From Acanthornis magna (lineage: Eukaryota; Chordata; Aves; Passeriformes; Acanthizidae), in assembly GCA_036785705.1 (NCBI GenBank), contig JAWUZG010000052.1:3100001-3164000 (forward strand): 64,000 nt of DNA, read 5' to 3'. The translations under genes and the position numbers were made by a program. Below the pieces are notes generated by a model that saw only the letters and a program-made list of their open reading frames with translations, was not told the origin of the DNA and made no database searches. This document shows, piece after piece, positions 48,151-62,713 of this stretch. Within the stretch, counting starts at the first letter, position 1. Every line of letters begins with the position of its first letter.

Positions 48151-50699
48151 AAAAATAAACATCCACCATTTGTCAGATGTGCATTCCCATATCTGTCACA
48201 CACTGCTTATACAAAGCTAGAATTTTTAATCACAACTATCAATAAGTAGCACAGAACAAGTAGATGGCAAACACCACCCTCAAACCGAAATATCTGCAAA
48301 TGTATGGAATGTACTGTGCTCACAAAAGGCATAAAACAGATAGAAATCCAACAAATATCTTCCTATTCATCTACATATGCTAGAAATCATAGTTTATAAC
48401 AGCAGTTTCCTGAATAACACATTGTTTTAATCAGTAAATACTTTATTTACACAATGACATTCTGATTTAAATTGCTGGTCTCAGAAGTACAGTTGTACAA
48501 ATGCAAGCGTTTCAAGAACATTCAACACTGACATAGAACACTATTCATTGGAGACTCCCAGAACACTCCTCTTACCATTAAATGACTATTTCTGACTTCC
48601 ATGAGGCAGGTCAGTACAATGAATGCCAAGACCCTGTGCATCTACTCTCAGAAAGTCCATCCTTTAAAAAATAACTTAACCTTGCTAACAGGAGAAGGAA
48701 GTAGGAAATCATGATAGTCATAAGCGGAGAAGCACATATTGACACCATTTCAGAATTAATTCTATACATTTGGCTTACAGCAGTGCCTGTAATTTTCACA
48801 GTATTTTTAAAACTGTCACTCTTTTATTTTAAAGCATCATGGTGAGTCAGGGAACTACCGCTGTCCCATGATTACAAGAAATATAAAAATGCTAACCATT
48901 TTATGATAAACGCTAAAGCCACAGAGAAACTTGGGCACATGACTGACACTGAAAATTAAATCCACTTTACTTACTGCCTAACTTTGGAGACTGTCTAAGG
49001 TTTAAACAAGTGGGGCTTCTGCTAGATAAATTTCCATCAAGTTTCTGCTTGAAAATGGCTCCACCTTGGCATAGCTTCGCAGATATATATTTTTCTTCCA
49101 TCCAACCTTTCTCAGGCACTTTTAGGTACAAATCCTCAAACACTCTAACAACATCTTTATCAAGCCAATATTCACTTCAAAACACACTCTTGCTGTCCTG
49201 CTCCTCTCATATGCAAAAAGTCAATAAGAGTATTCATCCAGACACTAAGTTCTGGGCGCAGTTGGACCCTCCTCCAGAGGTCATGCAAAACTGTTACTGG
49301 ATCTATCTGTTCCACCAGTAAACTGTCCTAGCAGTTTGCTGTGGCATATTGCTAGGACAGCCCTACTGCTTCCCGTAGCCATCCCAGCTGATAAATGACT
49401 TAAGCATCTCTGGACTGCACCATTCACCATCCAATTGCACAAGGACACCAGACATCTGCCATTGAGCAAGAAATCCAACTCCCACAGGGCTTGCATTGAA
49501 GACCTAACCATTTATTTCATCCTGCTGGAGGTCCAGCTGCAAAATGTCAGTGTTTCTATGACACTTCTTCAGAAAGCTAAGGGAGTGAGTCAAGTTTAAA
49601 TGAAAAGTGAGTTCGATTTAGTTTTGGGTTTTTTCCTACAACTTTATAATTTCTTTGGGAAAAAAAACCTAAGATTGAAATGGTGACTTTCATTAACAAG
49701 CTTTATGAAGCTTATTGTTAGAACTGGAGTACCAGTGCAGTGATTTCCCTTGACTACAATTACAGGAGTTAAGTTAGTTAATGGCGAGTAGCTGTCTGTG
49801 CTTTTGCCAAATAAGAACTATTTCAGAGCTATAAAGGTTTCAGATTATTGTGTAAATGCATATTTTATTTAGATTTCTTATCCCAAGAGTTTGAAACACG
49901 TATTCATTATAACATAATTTCTTCCATCTATGCCATGGGCTATTCAAAATAAGTTTTACATTATTTAATTACTCTGTTGAGGTAACAGGTGAATAGAAAG
50001 CATTAAATCTCACTTTGTTTAAAAACCTTATATCTACACGATCAATGTTATGTGCATTGTCATCTCCCAAAGTACAAACTTTTATTTTCTGGATGTGAAA
50101 AACATACCCTTTGTTAATTTAGTTGATATACGATGTATGGCTCACTTCCCAAATTCTAGTGAGGGTCTCTCCCTCTAAAATATCATTTGTTTAGTAACCA
50201 CTGACTGATAGAACAGCAAGAATTTGTTCATCCATTTCAAGGCACAGTTCATCTAATTTAACCATCCACATGTGTTAGCCAAAGCCCTTCAATAAAAAAG
50301 ATAAATAATGAAACCTAATGTTCCTCTCCTTATAATGATCCTTTAGGCCTCATCTACACATAGAGTTAATTACTTTAAACTGGCAGAGGGAAAGCCTTGC
50401 CATCAGGCTACAAAGGTAGGTAGCAATTTTTCATTCAAGTACATCTTAGTGGAAAATTTCATGATATTTTCTATCATCAAAATCTACAGAAAAAATATTA
50501 TGCTGAGGGTGTTTAACTGAAAGAGGTTATTGCATTTAATTAAACTGACCCTAAAATTGGAATAACTCTCCCCTATCTGTAGTTATTCAAAATGTACGTG
50601 CCTACTGTAAAGTAATCGACTAAAGCGCTAATGTCAATGCAGAAAGATGAGACTCTTCAAAGGGTAATTCATCCTCTGCTAAGTCAGGAAGGATGAATC
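48151..50699. other. Unique AT-rich DNA, no gene recognised
   Basis: It contains a perfect 11-bp hairpin at 49323-49360 and an AT-rich block resembling conserved non-coding DNA at 50340-50640. No gene is recognised. Confidence 0.5.
49323..49360. repeat. Perfect 11-bp hairpin
   Basis: CTGTCCTAGCA (49323-49333) and TGCTAGGACAG (49350-49360) are exact reverse complements separated by 16 bases. Confidence 0.9.
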
Positions 50700-51040
50700 A
50701 CCCTCTGGAAATACCTTTTTCCATCAACAGTACTTTTTCACATCATGCATAATAAAACTGTGAAACTCATTACCACAGGATGCTGTGGAGGCACAGACGG
50801 AAGGCACTAATGCATTTAAAAGCCCTAGACTAATTCACAGAGAGTGGGTGCAGCAAGCAGATGGTCTGAAAATAGTCACCAGCCCAGGAAGTCCATGAAC
50901 AATATATCTGGAAGGTGGAAAGTATTGTGTACTGCTTGGTTTTTATACTCTTCTCTCAACATCTGGTACCAACCCCTGTTGGAAAAGAATCCCAGATTAG
51001 ATGGTCTGGTGGTCCAGCCCATGGGATAGCTCTGCTGTTC
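50700..51040 (+). mobile_element. Older amniote-type CR1 LINE 3' region
   Basis: 'aaactcattaccacaggatgc', 'tgtggaggcacagacggaag', and the end 'ccagattagatggtctggtgg' with 'ccagcccatgg' match the order of the ancient CR1/L3-like tails found across reptiles and birds (gaactcattaccacaggatg ... ctagatggaccattggtctg). The copy is strongly diverged and differs from the younger avian CR1 tails elsewhere in the window. Confidence 0.6.
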
Positions 51041-54000
51041 TGAAGTTAACTCACATCCTCAGTCAACATAAATATTCCCCTTAAGAAACCATGGGTACTC
51101 AAATACTAGGTGTTTTTCTCTATATAAAGGGATACTATTCTATCTAGTATTAAGACATTTTGTTTCACTCCAAGATACTTTTTGGTACAAAGTGTGTCTT
51201 TTGTGTTTGCCAATACTCCTTATAAGCAGAAATTTTCAGGAAAATATTTCTGTATCTTATAACAATATCTCCTAAAAAAATCAAATAACTTTGTTGGGAT
51301 ATGATGTATTGTTACCTACTGTCTGTATCTCTGATATACCAAGTACCTGTAACCGGTCATCAAAAGCTGAACCTTAATATCTGTAGAAGTTCTTCTATGA
51401 CATATTTAATATTCAACAAACACATAGTGAGAACATGAACATGTCATCTTAAGACATGGTTGCAATGAAAACATGTCTGAGAATAACAACATATTTGGAA
51501 CAGGAAATCACCAGACATGACCTTCAGTAATACATCATGATACCCAGCAAACCTTCCACATTTTCTTACTATCATTTTCTGTATTAACCAGACCTGTTGT
51601 TTCCTATGTCTCATTACCTTTGTTAATTTTTTGGGACTGTGGTAATATTTCCAAATATGTGGGCATTGTTTTCAAGAGCTGCTAACAGAAAAAAACTTGT
51701 ACATATTCTAAAGATATTTTTAGACAGTAATTATTGAATTATGAAAGGCTGGGGTCACCAGGACCAAACAATTGGAAAAAGGACCTCAAATCAAAAGGTG
51801 AAAAGGAAGGAAAGAGCATTTTTTTGGTCTGACTGCAACAAGACTGATACATGCTGTAATGAAATTGAGGACCATTTTCTGGGAAACATGATCCAAAAAC
51901 CTGAATTTCACTTTCCATGGTTCATGGCCATCCATGTGATGTGAACTTCTAAGGATGCTTTTTTTCATTGTAATTCTAATGTTTCTGTTCAATAATCAGT
52001 GAGTTATTTTTATACTCCAGAGGGACTTTCTTTTGACACACAAAACTTTATATTAAAGTCTTATAGGGTTAGGTCATAAAATTACTTGTAACTTCCTTTA
52101 GCCAATTGTAACACTGATTTCCAGAGCCTTGAAGACATTTAAACATTCCTGATTTAGGAATTAGTTGTGAAAATACACTCCATGTCTTTTTTTCAAATTT
52201 GGCAGATGATTATATTCCTTTCCTTTATATACATAACATTTGTCTAGGCGCTAGAACTACTATAGGGTCCAGGAAATACATCTGCATTCCGTTGTCTCAA
52301 ACTCTGCTGGTCAAATAGATAGTTATTCAGCCCTAGATGATTCTGCATGGTAGGTAAAGCCATGGGGTACATGCAACAATGAGAGGTATAATTACTTTGC
52401 TGCAGAAAGACTGCCAATGTAACTTTGTAGGTCACAGAGGAAACTGTGTTCCATGAAGAAACATTTAAAATCATGTACTTATGTTAAACCATATGAAATC
52501 TAGTATTAATTGAGGCAGCACACTGTATTTTCCTCCAGCATTGTGGCAGGATCAGTGAAAAGATGTTGAAACCTGGACATGGCTCAGGTTTCAGACAACA
52601 CCTTCCAAAACATTTATGTGTCTTTAAAGCACAAACCCTGATTTCAAACATCTATGCCATCTTCAAAAACAAGCCATTGTGAAGTAAAGCGGACCAAAAG
52701 TACAAAGCACAATTTTTCTGTCTTTGCCTTTCCTGTTGCCTTGATGGACTGAAGTTAGTAAATTGCCATGTGCCATTCCCCAATGTTGAAACCATTATTC
52801 CAGCCCACAACTAAGATTCTTTCTATTTAACTATTGGCACTCAATTTAGGAACCCCACATTAAAGGTCTTCCCTAATCAATCGAGAGAGACTTCAGAGGA
52901 AGATTCAGCTTGGCTGAACTGCCTTCTGTCTACGCCTTAGCCCTGAATGTGAAGGGAGCTCTGCAACCCAGCTCGACTTCAGTTACAAACTGGCCATGAG
53001 TGTAGCTTTCCGCAGCTTGTTCTAAGCCTAAACCAGACAGTCCATAAAGAAGCACTAGTGCGGAACAGCTACTATGGGCTACATTCAAAGCTTTAACCTT
53101 TATGTGCCCCTATGGTCCTGGTTTCCACAAAACTTGGATTTCAAACACTTGTTTGTAAATGGAAATCCAATGTCTGACTCACTCTGATGCTCTGGATTAT
53201 ATTTTAAGGATTAGAGAAACGCCTGCATCCTTGAGGGGCATAAACTGAGAGTAGCTACATTTGGCAGAAAGACTTATCAGGATAGACAAAACTGAGAGGT
53301 ATTTTGAATCAGGTGCACCAAAACTTCCAGATTTTCATTACACAGTTCTGGACATCTAATGCAGAAATCTCTCCATAAGCAAATGACAAGCTTGTCTGGA
53401 TCTGATGAACAGTGACTTTCACATCTGCTTGCTTGAATCCAGGCATAATTTGGAATAAAGCAAATGTGAGGTTTTGACATTTACTCTTTGCTGATAGTAT
53501 CAGTGTTTTCCTTTCACCATTCTTTCTTAAATTGCCCCAGCCAGGATCACATTTTGTGTTTCACTACAGGCTCCCTGATTCTTCCAAACAAACCTGATCC
53601 TCATCTCATCTTTCTGAACTCCTTCCTGATATTACCTGATTTCTTTCTAGTTTCTATTTTGTCATTCCAGCCTAAATCTCCCAGACCAGTTTTCAAGTTT
53701 TCATCAGGTTTTAAGACTTTCCCACAACTCCCTTCCTTAATTTACTAGGTTCAACCCTTAACCCTGAGTACTTTCTTTTCACTACCACTCTATTTTCACT
53801 GGGATGCTGACTCTAGCTCAGCTTGAAAGCACAGTTACAGGTGAAAATGAGTGGTACCACTGTCCTCTCTTCCTCTGACCCACAAATTCCCTGTGAATTT
53901 GGGATTACACTAAGAGTGGTGGAGGCTGGATTGAGACTATTAGCTAGTGAAGGACCATAACAACACAGAATGGAAGGAACAGGGATATGTAGTTCTGGAC

Positions 54001-57000
54001 TAAGAAGAGTCAACACAATTCTGCAAACTTCACTGAGCTTAAACAGATACCTGCATAATTGGAAAAGAATAGAAATTTGCAATGTATACAAGGAGTTAAG
54101 TTAGTTCATTTAAAATGTAATTACTTTCCATTGTGGATCAGTTTGGGTGCTGTAATTTTGAAAAGAAACATTGATTTGCTCTCACCTTTCTTACACCTTT
54201 TCACATTTTTTGGGTAATTTTGTTTGGCTTGTGAAACACAAGAAAGCTGAATTATTAAAAATATTCTAATGTGGCAGGTGCATATTTGTGTGTGGGAAGG
54301 TGTTGTTTTAAAGTGACAGCTGAACCTTTTGTGAAATATAAGGTTTCCTCCCAGGAGAAAGTCATCATCTTTATTCTTTTTTTCTCAGGGTATAGCACAT
54401 TATATGATAGAAGATGTTAATATTAGAAGTGGAACAGATGGCTAAGATTAAGATTGGGGACAGAACTACAACTCAGAGACAGAGATTCAAAGAGGAACCA
54501 AAAAGAGCAGAAAATTCAATTAAAACATACAGTTTTGAGGAAGCAGGTGTGTGGGTTTTATTATTGAGACCTCTACATTCTCATTTAGATTAACCCATTT
54601 GTGAGGCTTGTTATGAACTTGTCTAACCCCATTGCTGGCATTTTACTATGTGTGCATACTTGAAAGGGATTTTAAATGTCATTGGGTAGCTCTTGCTCTC
54701 TCTTCCTCTCTCTTTCATTACATCTGAGAATCTGACGGCTCTATTTCACTGGAAGGGCTAACAAGTCTGTGATTCTCATTAGGCACAGCAACATATAGAC
54801 GTTTTGGGATCCTTCTGAATGGAGAGCTCTCCAATAACTCAGTCCTATACTGCTGCCATTATTAGTTAGCATAGAAAGTGCCCAAACTGATCTTTCACAA
54901 ATTTTCAGCAACATCACAACATAGAATAACTAGCATATCATAAAACTAATATCCTCCTAATTGTGTATAGCTTTGTGTAAGATTCAGCACCTTTGTCCCA
55001 ATCCCTAAGACTCTGCTATGCGTTGTTCTTGTTAATTGACTATTCAAAGCTTTTAAAAAGATAGGACTGAGGACCAGCTGGCTTACCCAGTCTAAGAAAC
55101 CAGATGATATGACCTGTTTCATAAAATACCACAAAGTCTATATTAAAGTCAACCAGAAGAGTTTTGTCCTAACTTACAAGTCATTCAAGAACCTCTCACT
55201 CTTAAATTCTTATTCTGATCCCAGTTTTACACAGTTTGCTAATTTTACTGTTTTCCACTGCTTTCAGACAAGCTCCTACCACAGGAGTTTTTGTGTTCAC
55301 ATCGTTTTGCAAGCTATCCCTAAATGTTGGGAGTTTCTTCTTAATCCACACAATAGTTCCCAACATAAAGTAAAGCAGTGCATAAAGTAAATTATCTCCT
55401 CCTAATCCCTTCCCCTTCTCTCAGATTGTCATCCCCACAAGCAGAACCTACATGCTGCTTATACAACAGATTTTACACAACATGTGGATTCTGGATGGCT
55501 AAGGAGTGAAAACATTCAAAGGCTTAAAACTCCTTCCTAAGAATTACTTACCAGCATCCTTTTTTGAAACAGAAATACTCTGTGACAGCAGGAACACAAA
55601 AGATAGCCCCATGTACCTGACATACGCATTGCACTTCCAGTAACACATGTCATTGTTTCTGGAAGAATACAATCCGAAGAAAAATCTGAAGATACACCTC
55701 ATCTAATCAGATTTTTACCTGGATCATGACTCATGTTGAATCATGAAACATAAGTGGACTTTAGCTTATTGTCTCTTGATAGCTATTCTTTGAACAGTTG
55801 TCTGTCTCCCAGGCATCAAATAACCCAGCAGAATCAAAACATGTTCAGGTTGTCTTCAAAATTCCAACAGTTGTGATGGAAGAATAAAACTAAAGACAGC
55901 TAAAAGGCATCCTAAAACGAGGGTATCAGTATGGTTTTCAATTGCTTAAAACCACACAAGCTGCGTCCTCTCCACTAAGCAAAGCAGTCCTTGCCCTTTA
56001 ATGATTTTTGTCTGCTAGTTAAATCAAAGGTGCAAATATGAGTCCTTTGACACCAAGCTGTTCATGCCATTCTGTAGAAATGTCACATGATGAAGGTACA
56101 AGCTGTTAAGATAAAGTGATTGACACATCATCTTAACTACCCTCTCAGGTAGTCTTTCTGAGACAGTCAGTTTGGTGTTCTATCTCATTAAATTTCACTA
56201 TTTTGGTGCCTTATATTAGTTGAAAGAGACACTCTACAATGTCCTTGAACTGAAGGTATATAAAGATCATTCTCACAGACAGGAATCCTGATCACATAAG
56301 AGTTAGACCTGCTGCAAGCTGTCAAAAGGGAAGAGAAAAAGTGAAAGAAAAAATACGCACCATAAAACTGACTGAGGGACACTGAGATCTTCAAAAGGGT
56401 GCCAAGACCTTTTCATACAATATTTGACAGAATCCAGCAGCAGCCAGCAGTCAGTGTAAGGAGTGACAGTCATGCTATGGAAACCAAAATGTGATGACAT
56501 ATAAAGGCATTACAGCAGGAAGGCAAAGTTTATTGCTCTGCTGCTTCTCTACTTGTTAATAATAAATTACCGCATTAATTACCCTTTATATTTATCCTAT
56601 TGGAGCTTATATGATTAGTGATAAAACTTTAAACTTTATTAGCAACACTACGTTAATTGCATTAACTAGCATAATAAAGTTAACATATAAATACGGTGTC
56701 CTTGATACACACATGGTAAGATTGCACATCTCATTAGGATTAATATTGTTGAAATAATGTCACACCATTTTTATCCAAGGCTGTATTACCAAACAATCAT
56801 GACCCCCTGACATGAAGATTTAAAATTTAATATTAGGTAACAGGATTAAAGCAGTCTTTTTCAGATGCAAATTTAGAGGTGGTTTTATATAAATCAGAAG
56901 TTAATCAACCAAGGCCAGTTTAAATCCTATGAGATCCTCACCCTGAAAGAGACTGTACCAGTGTAAACGGCCCAGGCAGTCTGAAACAACTGATCAGGAT

Positions 57001-60000
57001 TTGTTAACCTGAACAGCAGGCAAACACCAATTTCCTCATATTTACTCCCAGCTCTAAATGACCTTTGACAAATAACATTGCCTCATTCTGTACTAACATC
57101 TACTTTGGCTTGCTGGAGACCTTAATCAAACCAGGCTGTGGACTAGAAGGAATTTAAGGAAATAGCAAAACCCATTTTTTCTACACTGCACTCCCACCAT
57201 AAAAAAAAAAAAAAAATTGAAGAGCACTGATTTTAGCATAAAATCTCATCCATAAGCCAACACTTAACAGGATGAGTCTAGGAATGGAGACGAACTCTAT
57301 CAAAGCCAAATGAGCTAAGATTGTCTAATCATTAAAGAGTAATTTGTGATTAAGCAGCAGAGATACAACAGTACAGTTTTCTCAAGAGAAGAGGTGACAA
57401 AGATCGTGGGTTCTAGATTATGATATTCACTCGCAATTCTTGATTCAACACTCATAGTGGGGACCCTTCCACCCCATTCAATGGCTATCTCTGGGCCAAG
57501 GCCGTCCCCTCCTCAGGGCGCGGGACACTGACAACTTGTTCTGAGTCACATGGTTCTTGCCCTGTGAAGTCTGTACTTTGAAAGTAGGAGACAAACACAG
57601 GGGCTCAGGCATCCTCATACTGGGCACAAGCACGGCATGTGCTTCCCATGAGGGGCATCAGCCTGTTACTGTGAACACCCATCCTCATGCCGCAATTGCT
57701 CCTTTGGAAAAACAAGGAATCCAGCACCTATTTACCTTGTAACAGTGTTGTGAGTGGAATTGTAGTTTGGATTGCAGGATCCCACATGCAACACCTCACC
57801 AACAAAGGTGCTGATTAACTAGGCAAGAGAAATAGTTTCCTTTGAGGACAACCATATTTTTGGTGGAATGTTTCCTTAAAATACATGACCTTTTTGGCCT
57901 GCCAAATAGCTGCACTAAAGCAGTCAAATTTCTTACAGCAAAACTCTGAATGGAATAACTTTAAAATCTAATATTTATTCATGTCACAGCACAGTAATTT
58001 GATATGTAATAAGCATTAAGGTAAATATAATTCTGTAGTTGACGAATCTGAACTTTGCTCTGTAGCTCAGATCTCTGGGGGAGACATGATACTTGACATT
58101 TAATTTGAACAGCAAGGTTGCCTGATGGAGAAAAAAACTTTTCCATTTTGATAGTAAGAAAGCATTGGTGGGTTTTATTTGATATGGTGGATTTGCTTGG
58201 CTTTATTTTCATATTTTAATAGGCTCACCTCATAAAAGTATAATGAAATTAGAAGGATCATCTATCATAAGGATAGATGGGTACGGATATTTTCTTTGGG
58301 TTGCTGTGTGGAAAAAAAGCAGTTTTCTCCCCACTGGTAAAAATAAATGTAAATCCCTCACTTTATTCTTCTTATTTCCCTTCTTTCTTAAGAATATCTT
58401 ATCCTATTTTAATTGCCAGAAAACAGAAAAACCTCCTCTCCCTTTTACAGAGGAGCACCAGAGGCACAGAGGCATCTGCTCTAGTGCTTAACTGGGATCA
58501 GAAGTGCACTTTTGAAGCAACTCTCCTGGCCATCCCCACTGAACCATGATTTTCTTCTCTGTCTTCAAGAGCATGAATAGGATATGTTTTTATTGAACCC
58601 AAAGGGTTGCTCCAAGAGCACCCCTACTGTGTTCAAACCACTGACTAGTATTCAGCCCTTGGGACAAGGCCAGAGCTGGTATCAAGTACAAAACCTCAGA
58701 GAGCAGTCACCCAGGTCTCAGCTCAGCTGTATCACTCCATGGACCCTCTCCTGTGTCATCACTGCAACACACCTCAGATTTCCTGGTTTCAATTATACTG
58801 ACACCAAGGTACAAACTCTGTTTCGAGGAGATAAAAATGGTCCCAGAGATTACCACAGCCATAGGACCCCAGCTAGAAGTAGCAATTCTGTCTGGATGTA
58901 CTAGTCTCAGATATTCATGTATGCCAACCTACCACCTCTAGACTCTCCATAGTTTAGAATTTCATGCCAAAACTACTGTTAATTAGATCATATTCTAATT
59001 AACTATTACTTTGTCTATGTTCATATTGCCTTTATATCATATTGGTTGATTACATTATTTTTCTCTCGGTCTCTCTTCTCCCTACGGTGTCATATCAGGT
59101 CAAGAGTACATGTGAGGGCATCATGTCTTTTAGTGACCAGCCCCCCAACAAAACAGTAGACAGCATTTAGAGTCAAACTTGAGAATCTTTATACCAGGAC
59201 AACATTAAAGTTCTGCTGATATCTGGGTCCAGCTGCCTCTTCATCTTGGGCCTCCTCTGGGAAGAACAGGTTTAGCTACTACTATAACAAGAAAGGTAAC
59301 AATACTTCAGCAAACAAGGAGGTACTAGGGTTCAGGAGCAAGGAAGGGTGAATGAGTTGAGGAGTACTGTTGGATTCAAAAAGAGACCCTATATCTATCC
59401 TCCAAACTCTGATCACCAGTGTACCTCATTTATGTGGATAAGAGCAGTGCTCTTTTACCCAGGCACTCTCTTGAGATGTCCTCATCAGATATTTCTCAGC
59501 AGCTCCTAATTATTCCTCACCTACTCTGAACTTCTCCCTAATTACTCTTTTCTCTGTCTCTCCAGGGCTTCTGCAAGAATGACAATGCCATTTGCAAATC
59601 TGAAGTGGCTCTGAGCTCTAAGGTTAACCTTTTGTGCACTCCTCTGTTCCTCCAAGGTTTTGCATTCTCAAAAATCTAAATTTGAAAATGCCTCAGCAAA
59701 GTCAGTTAACTAAAGACCATTCTTCTCAGGCTGCCTTGAGGATGGAGTGATAAACTGTGTGAGAAGCCTTGGAGAAGTTCCCTGCATTTTTGTTATGTTT
59801 ATACTGGAGTGCTGGTAAATGTTCACTTCTGTAAAGAGGTTACAGAAGTCAAAATGCTAAGAGGTCATTAAACAGCTCCTCTAACCTCTTAAACTTGTAA
59901 AGTAAAAGGTCTCTCAGGACTAATCACTTCCTTTTATTGCATCTGTCCATCTCATTCTTGGTTCCTTTTGAGACCTAAATTTCCTAGTGTCACACTTCTC

Positions 60001-61879
60001 TTTCTCCCAGAGTAACAGTGACAGGTAAGCTACCCAGCTACATCCATTCTTCTCCCCTCACCTAATGAAGAGAAGAGCTTTGGAATTTCCATTGCCCTTG
60101 CTACTGCTCAAGAACAGCAGTCCTTCCTGCTCCACTGCTTCCACTTTAATTGGATCAGTTCCGCTTACTCTTTTTCCCAGGATGAGAACAAAATAGTTTG
60201 TTTACTCTAAATCAAGCTGCATTCCTATGTGCTATAAACACTGCCATCATAGCTTGGCTGTGTTTCTTCCTCATGCTTTTCTGGACTAGAATATCACTGG
60301 CAATCATTGCAGTTACTGCCAATCTTTCTGGCAGCCCATGATCCTTCTCCTCAGGCACCTCTTGCACATGTCATGTATGAACAAATTCTCCTAAGTCACC
60401 ATCTTCCTCACAGACCATGGGAAGTGATTTCACTGCCATTTTTTTCTTTCCATTTCTATTTGGTTTTGGTTGGTTTATTTTAAACTTGTTCTCTCTTGAT
60501 TCTTCATTGACTTTTGTCTGCCAATATTTAAACTTAATAGGCAGATAGTGCGGAATAAGAAACTGACAGCCAAGGAGCAAGCTTGAATATTGCATCCCAT
60601 CTGTTTACTTTGAGAAAGCCAATTAACTCCCTCTCCAAGACAAAGTCCAGGAGCCGTCTGGAAAACCTTTCCCTGCAAGTACAACTTCCAAATGGCAGTA
60701 TGGGTGACATTGCACTTGCTTTAGTTTCCCCAGCCATGAGTCTTCCAACAGTATTTCAGCAGGCTCCCTTACTTTCAAACCTCTTCACAGGTTGTCATGG
60801 CATGTAGCACCATGCTACCCTATGAAAACATGACTCTAGCTATAACACAGTTCTCATATTGTTTCTGACATTTCAATGCAAAACAAAGAAAAACAAAAAT
60901 ATTTTTAGGTCAGCAGGACATCGCAGGGCACTAAGAAGGCCTGCCAGACCATGAACTATGGAGCAAGCACACAGAAACTGTAGAGGAAAATGGCCTTAAG
61001 CATGTAGACATGAGGCAGTAGACACTGGCAAGCATCTGTGAGCAATCAGAAAAGATATAATGAAAGAGAAGATATAATGAAAAGAACTAACTGGTCTGTA
61101 TCTCAGGATTCTCCTTTATCTCTCATTTGGATCTATGAGATGCCCCAGAGGCTGCTGCACTGAATGTACTTCTTGGGGAGAGTTCAAGGATGAGTAACAC
61201 ATGGGGTAGCAGATAACTGGTACTACCCAAGAACTCACTGATGTCAATAACTGGACCAAGCTTCACCTCTTTAGGAGAAGGAACACATCTTTCAAACATA
61301 GGCATCATCTATGGACTGTGTAGTCAGCATTCAGACAGCCCAGAAATACTCTTATAGACCCCACATAGCTATTTCCATATATCACCAAGCTGAAAGTTTG
61401 AAGGAAGTATCAAAAGATGCCCAAGAAGCAATTTTGGAAATGTTCAAGATTAAGGTAAGTGAGTCTTTCAACAAATGATCCCATCCTTGCACTAAGCATT
61501 TTAGCAGCCCTTTCCAGTTAATACATAAGCTATTCTATAGTCACAGAGGAAAATAGCAAACATAAGTTGAAATGTTGGTTTGACACAGGTAATTTCTTAA
61601 ACCACTTTTGCTTCTCTCAGATTGGGCTGTCACAAGTGAAGGGCATGGGTGGACAGAGAGGTAGGACTGATTAAACCGTCATATGCCAATAATATATTAG
61701 TACATTCTCTGCAGGAGAACCAGAGTGGCAGCCTTGCTGTCATTGGTGGCGTTTCACTATGTATGGCCAAAAAATGAAGTCCCTGAGGATGTCAAGGAAT
61801 AAACAGGAGGACATCAAGAAGGGAAGCTTGTGTTATGTACGCACAAGTAGCGGAAACCAGTCATTAGTCAAGGACTAAA
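51041..61879. other. Long unique AT-rich region, no gene recognised
   Basis: This is nearly 11 kb without a confidently recognised transposon or gene. The block 56540-57140 has clustered TAAT/ATTA motifs and resembles conserved non-coding DNA. A 16-base poly(A) run lies at 57201-57216. A GC-richer, CpG-containing segment at 57450-57720 is unassigned. The open frames (for example 58584-58904) lack recognisable domains. Confidence 0.5.
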
Positions 61880-61951
61880 CTGTAGGGACACAAAGGATGG
61901 TACTGTATCTGGACTCAGTGTCCCTTACAACTTGAGATATTCTATGATTCC
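61880..61951 (+). mobile_element. CR1 LINE terminal scrap
   Basis: 'gtgtcccttacaacttgagat' followed by 'attctatgattc' matches the last 40-50 bases of CR1 (ggtcccttccaacctgaaat ... attctatgattc). The 5' limit is uncertain. Confidence 0.6.
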
Positions 61952-62713
61952 TCCCACAGCACCCAGCTCTCTCACTCTTTGGTGTTTGAAGAACTCATTT
62001 GCGTTAAATCAAAATGGATACAAACTGCATTCACAGACACCATAGACTCTGTCTCAGAAGGACAAGACCAAGAACAGCCCTTGGTCTAAGGTGAAGGTAA
62101 ACAGTGCACAAAAGATCTGGAATCTGGGTGCAACTAAAATAAGCTTTTACAAATAAGGCTTATAAAAATGCATTCTGAAAGAAAAACAGCACAAAACCCA
62201 ACATGCCATAATTTGTCAAGATGGTTTTGAAAAGAAAAACTTTGGAAGTTCATACATAGATTTGTCAGATAACTTCTTCTTTCCATCCTGATCCTAACCA
62301 AAAACAAAACACATGAATGCCTAAATAGGTATATTTTCAATCAATAATAATGGTTACAGTGCTCCCTTCCACTGTTTCACTTTTACTGCAACTCTTCCCA
62401 CAGCTGTGTTTACTCTGTAGTGAGCCATCCAGGCACGTGTCCATATAAACACATTGTCTGAGCAAGTAGCATTCACTTGCTGCTTACATTTCCAATTTAG
62501 AACTTATTGTCAAAAAAGATATTGATCCTGAGTTTGGCTTCATACGAAGCTAAAGACTTGTGCCAGTATCAGCTAGGTGTATCTGTGCAGGGACATTTCC
62601 CCGAGATCAAGCATTCAGCTTCTTGTCATGATGGAACGAAGAGAAATTAAATTTTGGTCTGACTTCACTGTGAAATTAATTCCCTCTCTTAGTGTGCCTA
62701 AGCAGCCTCCACC
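61952..62713. other. Unique DNA, no gene recognised
   Basis: No repeat or exon is recognised upstream of the candidate promoter/exon. Confidence 0.5.

Noticed and set aside
57201..57216. Poly(A) run as a possible retropseudogene tail
   Set aside because: No coding-like sequence or polyadenylation signal is seen upstream and no target duplication is evident.
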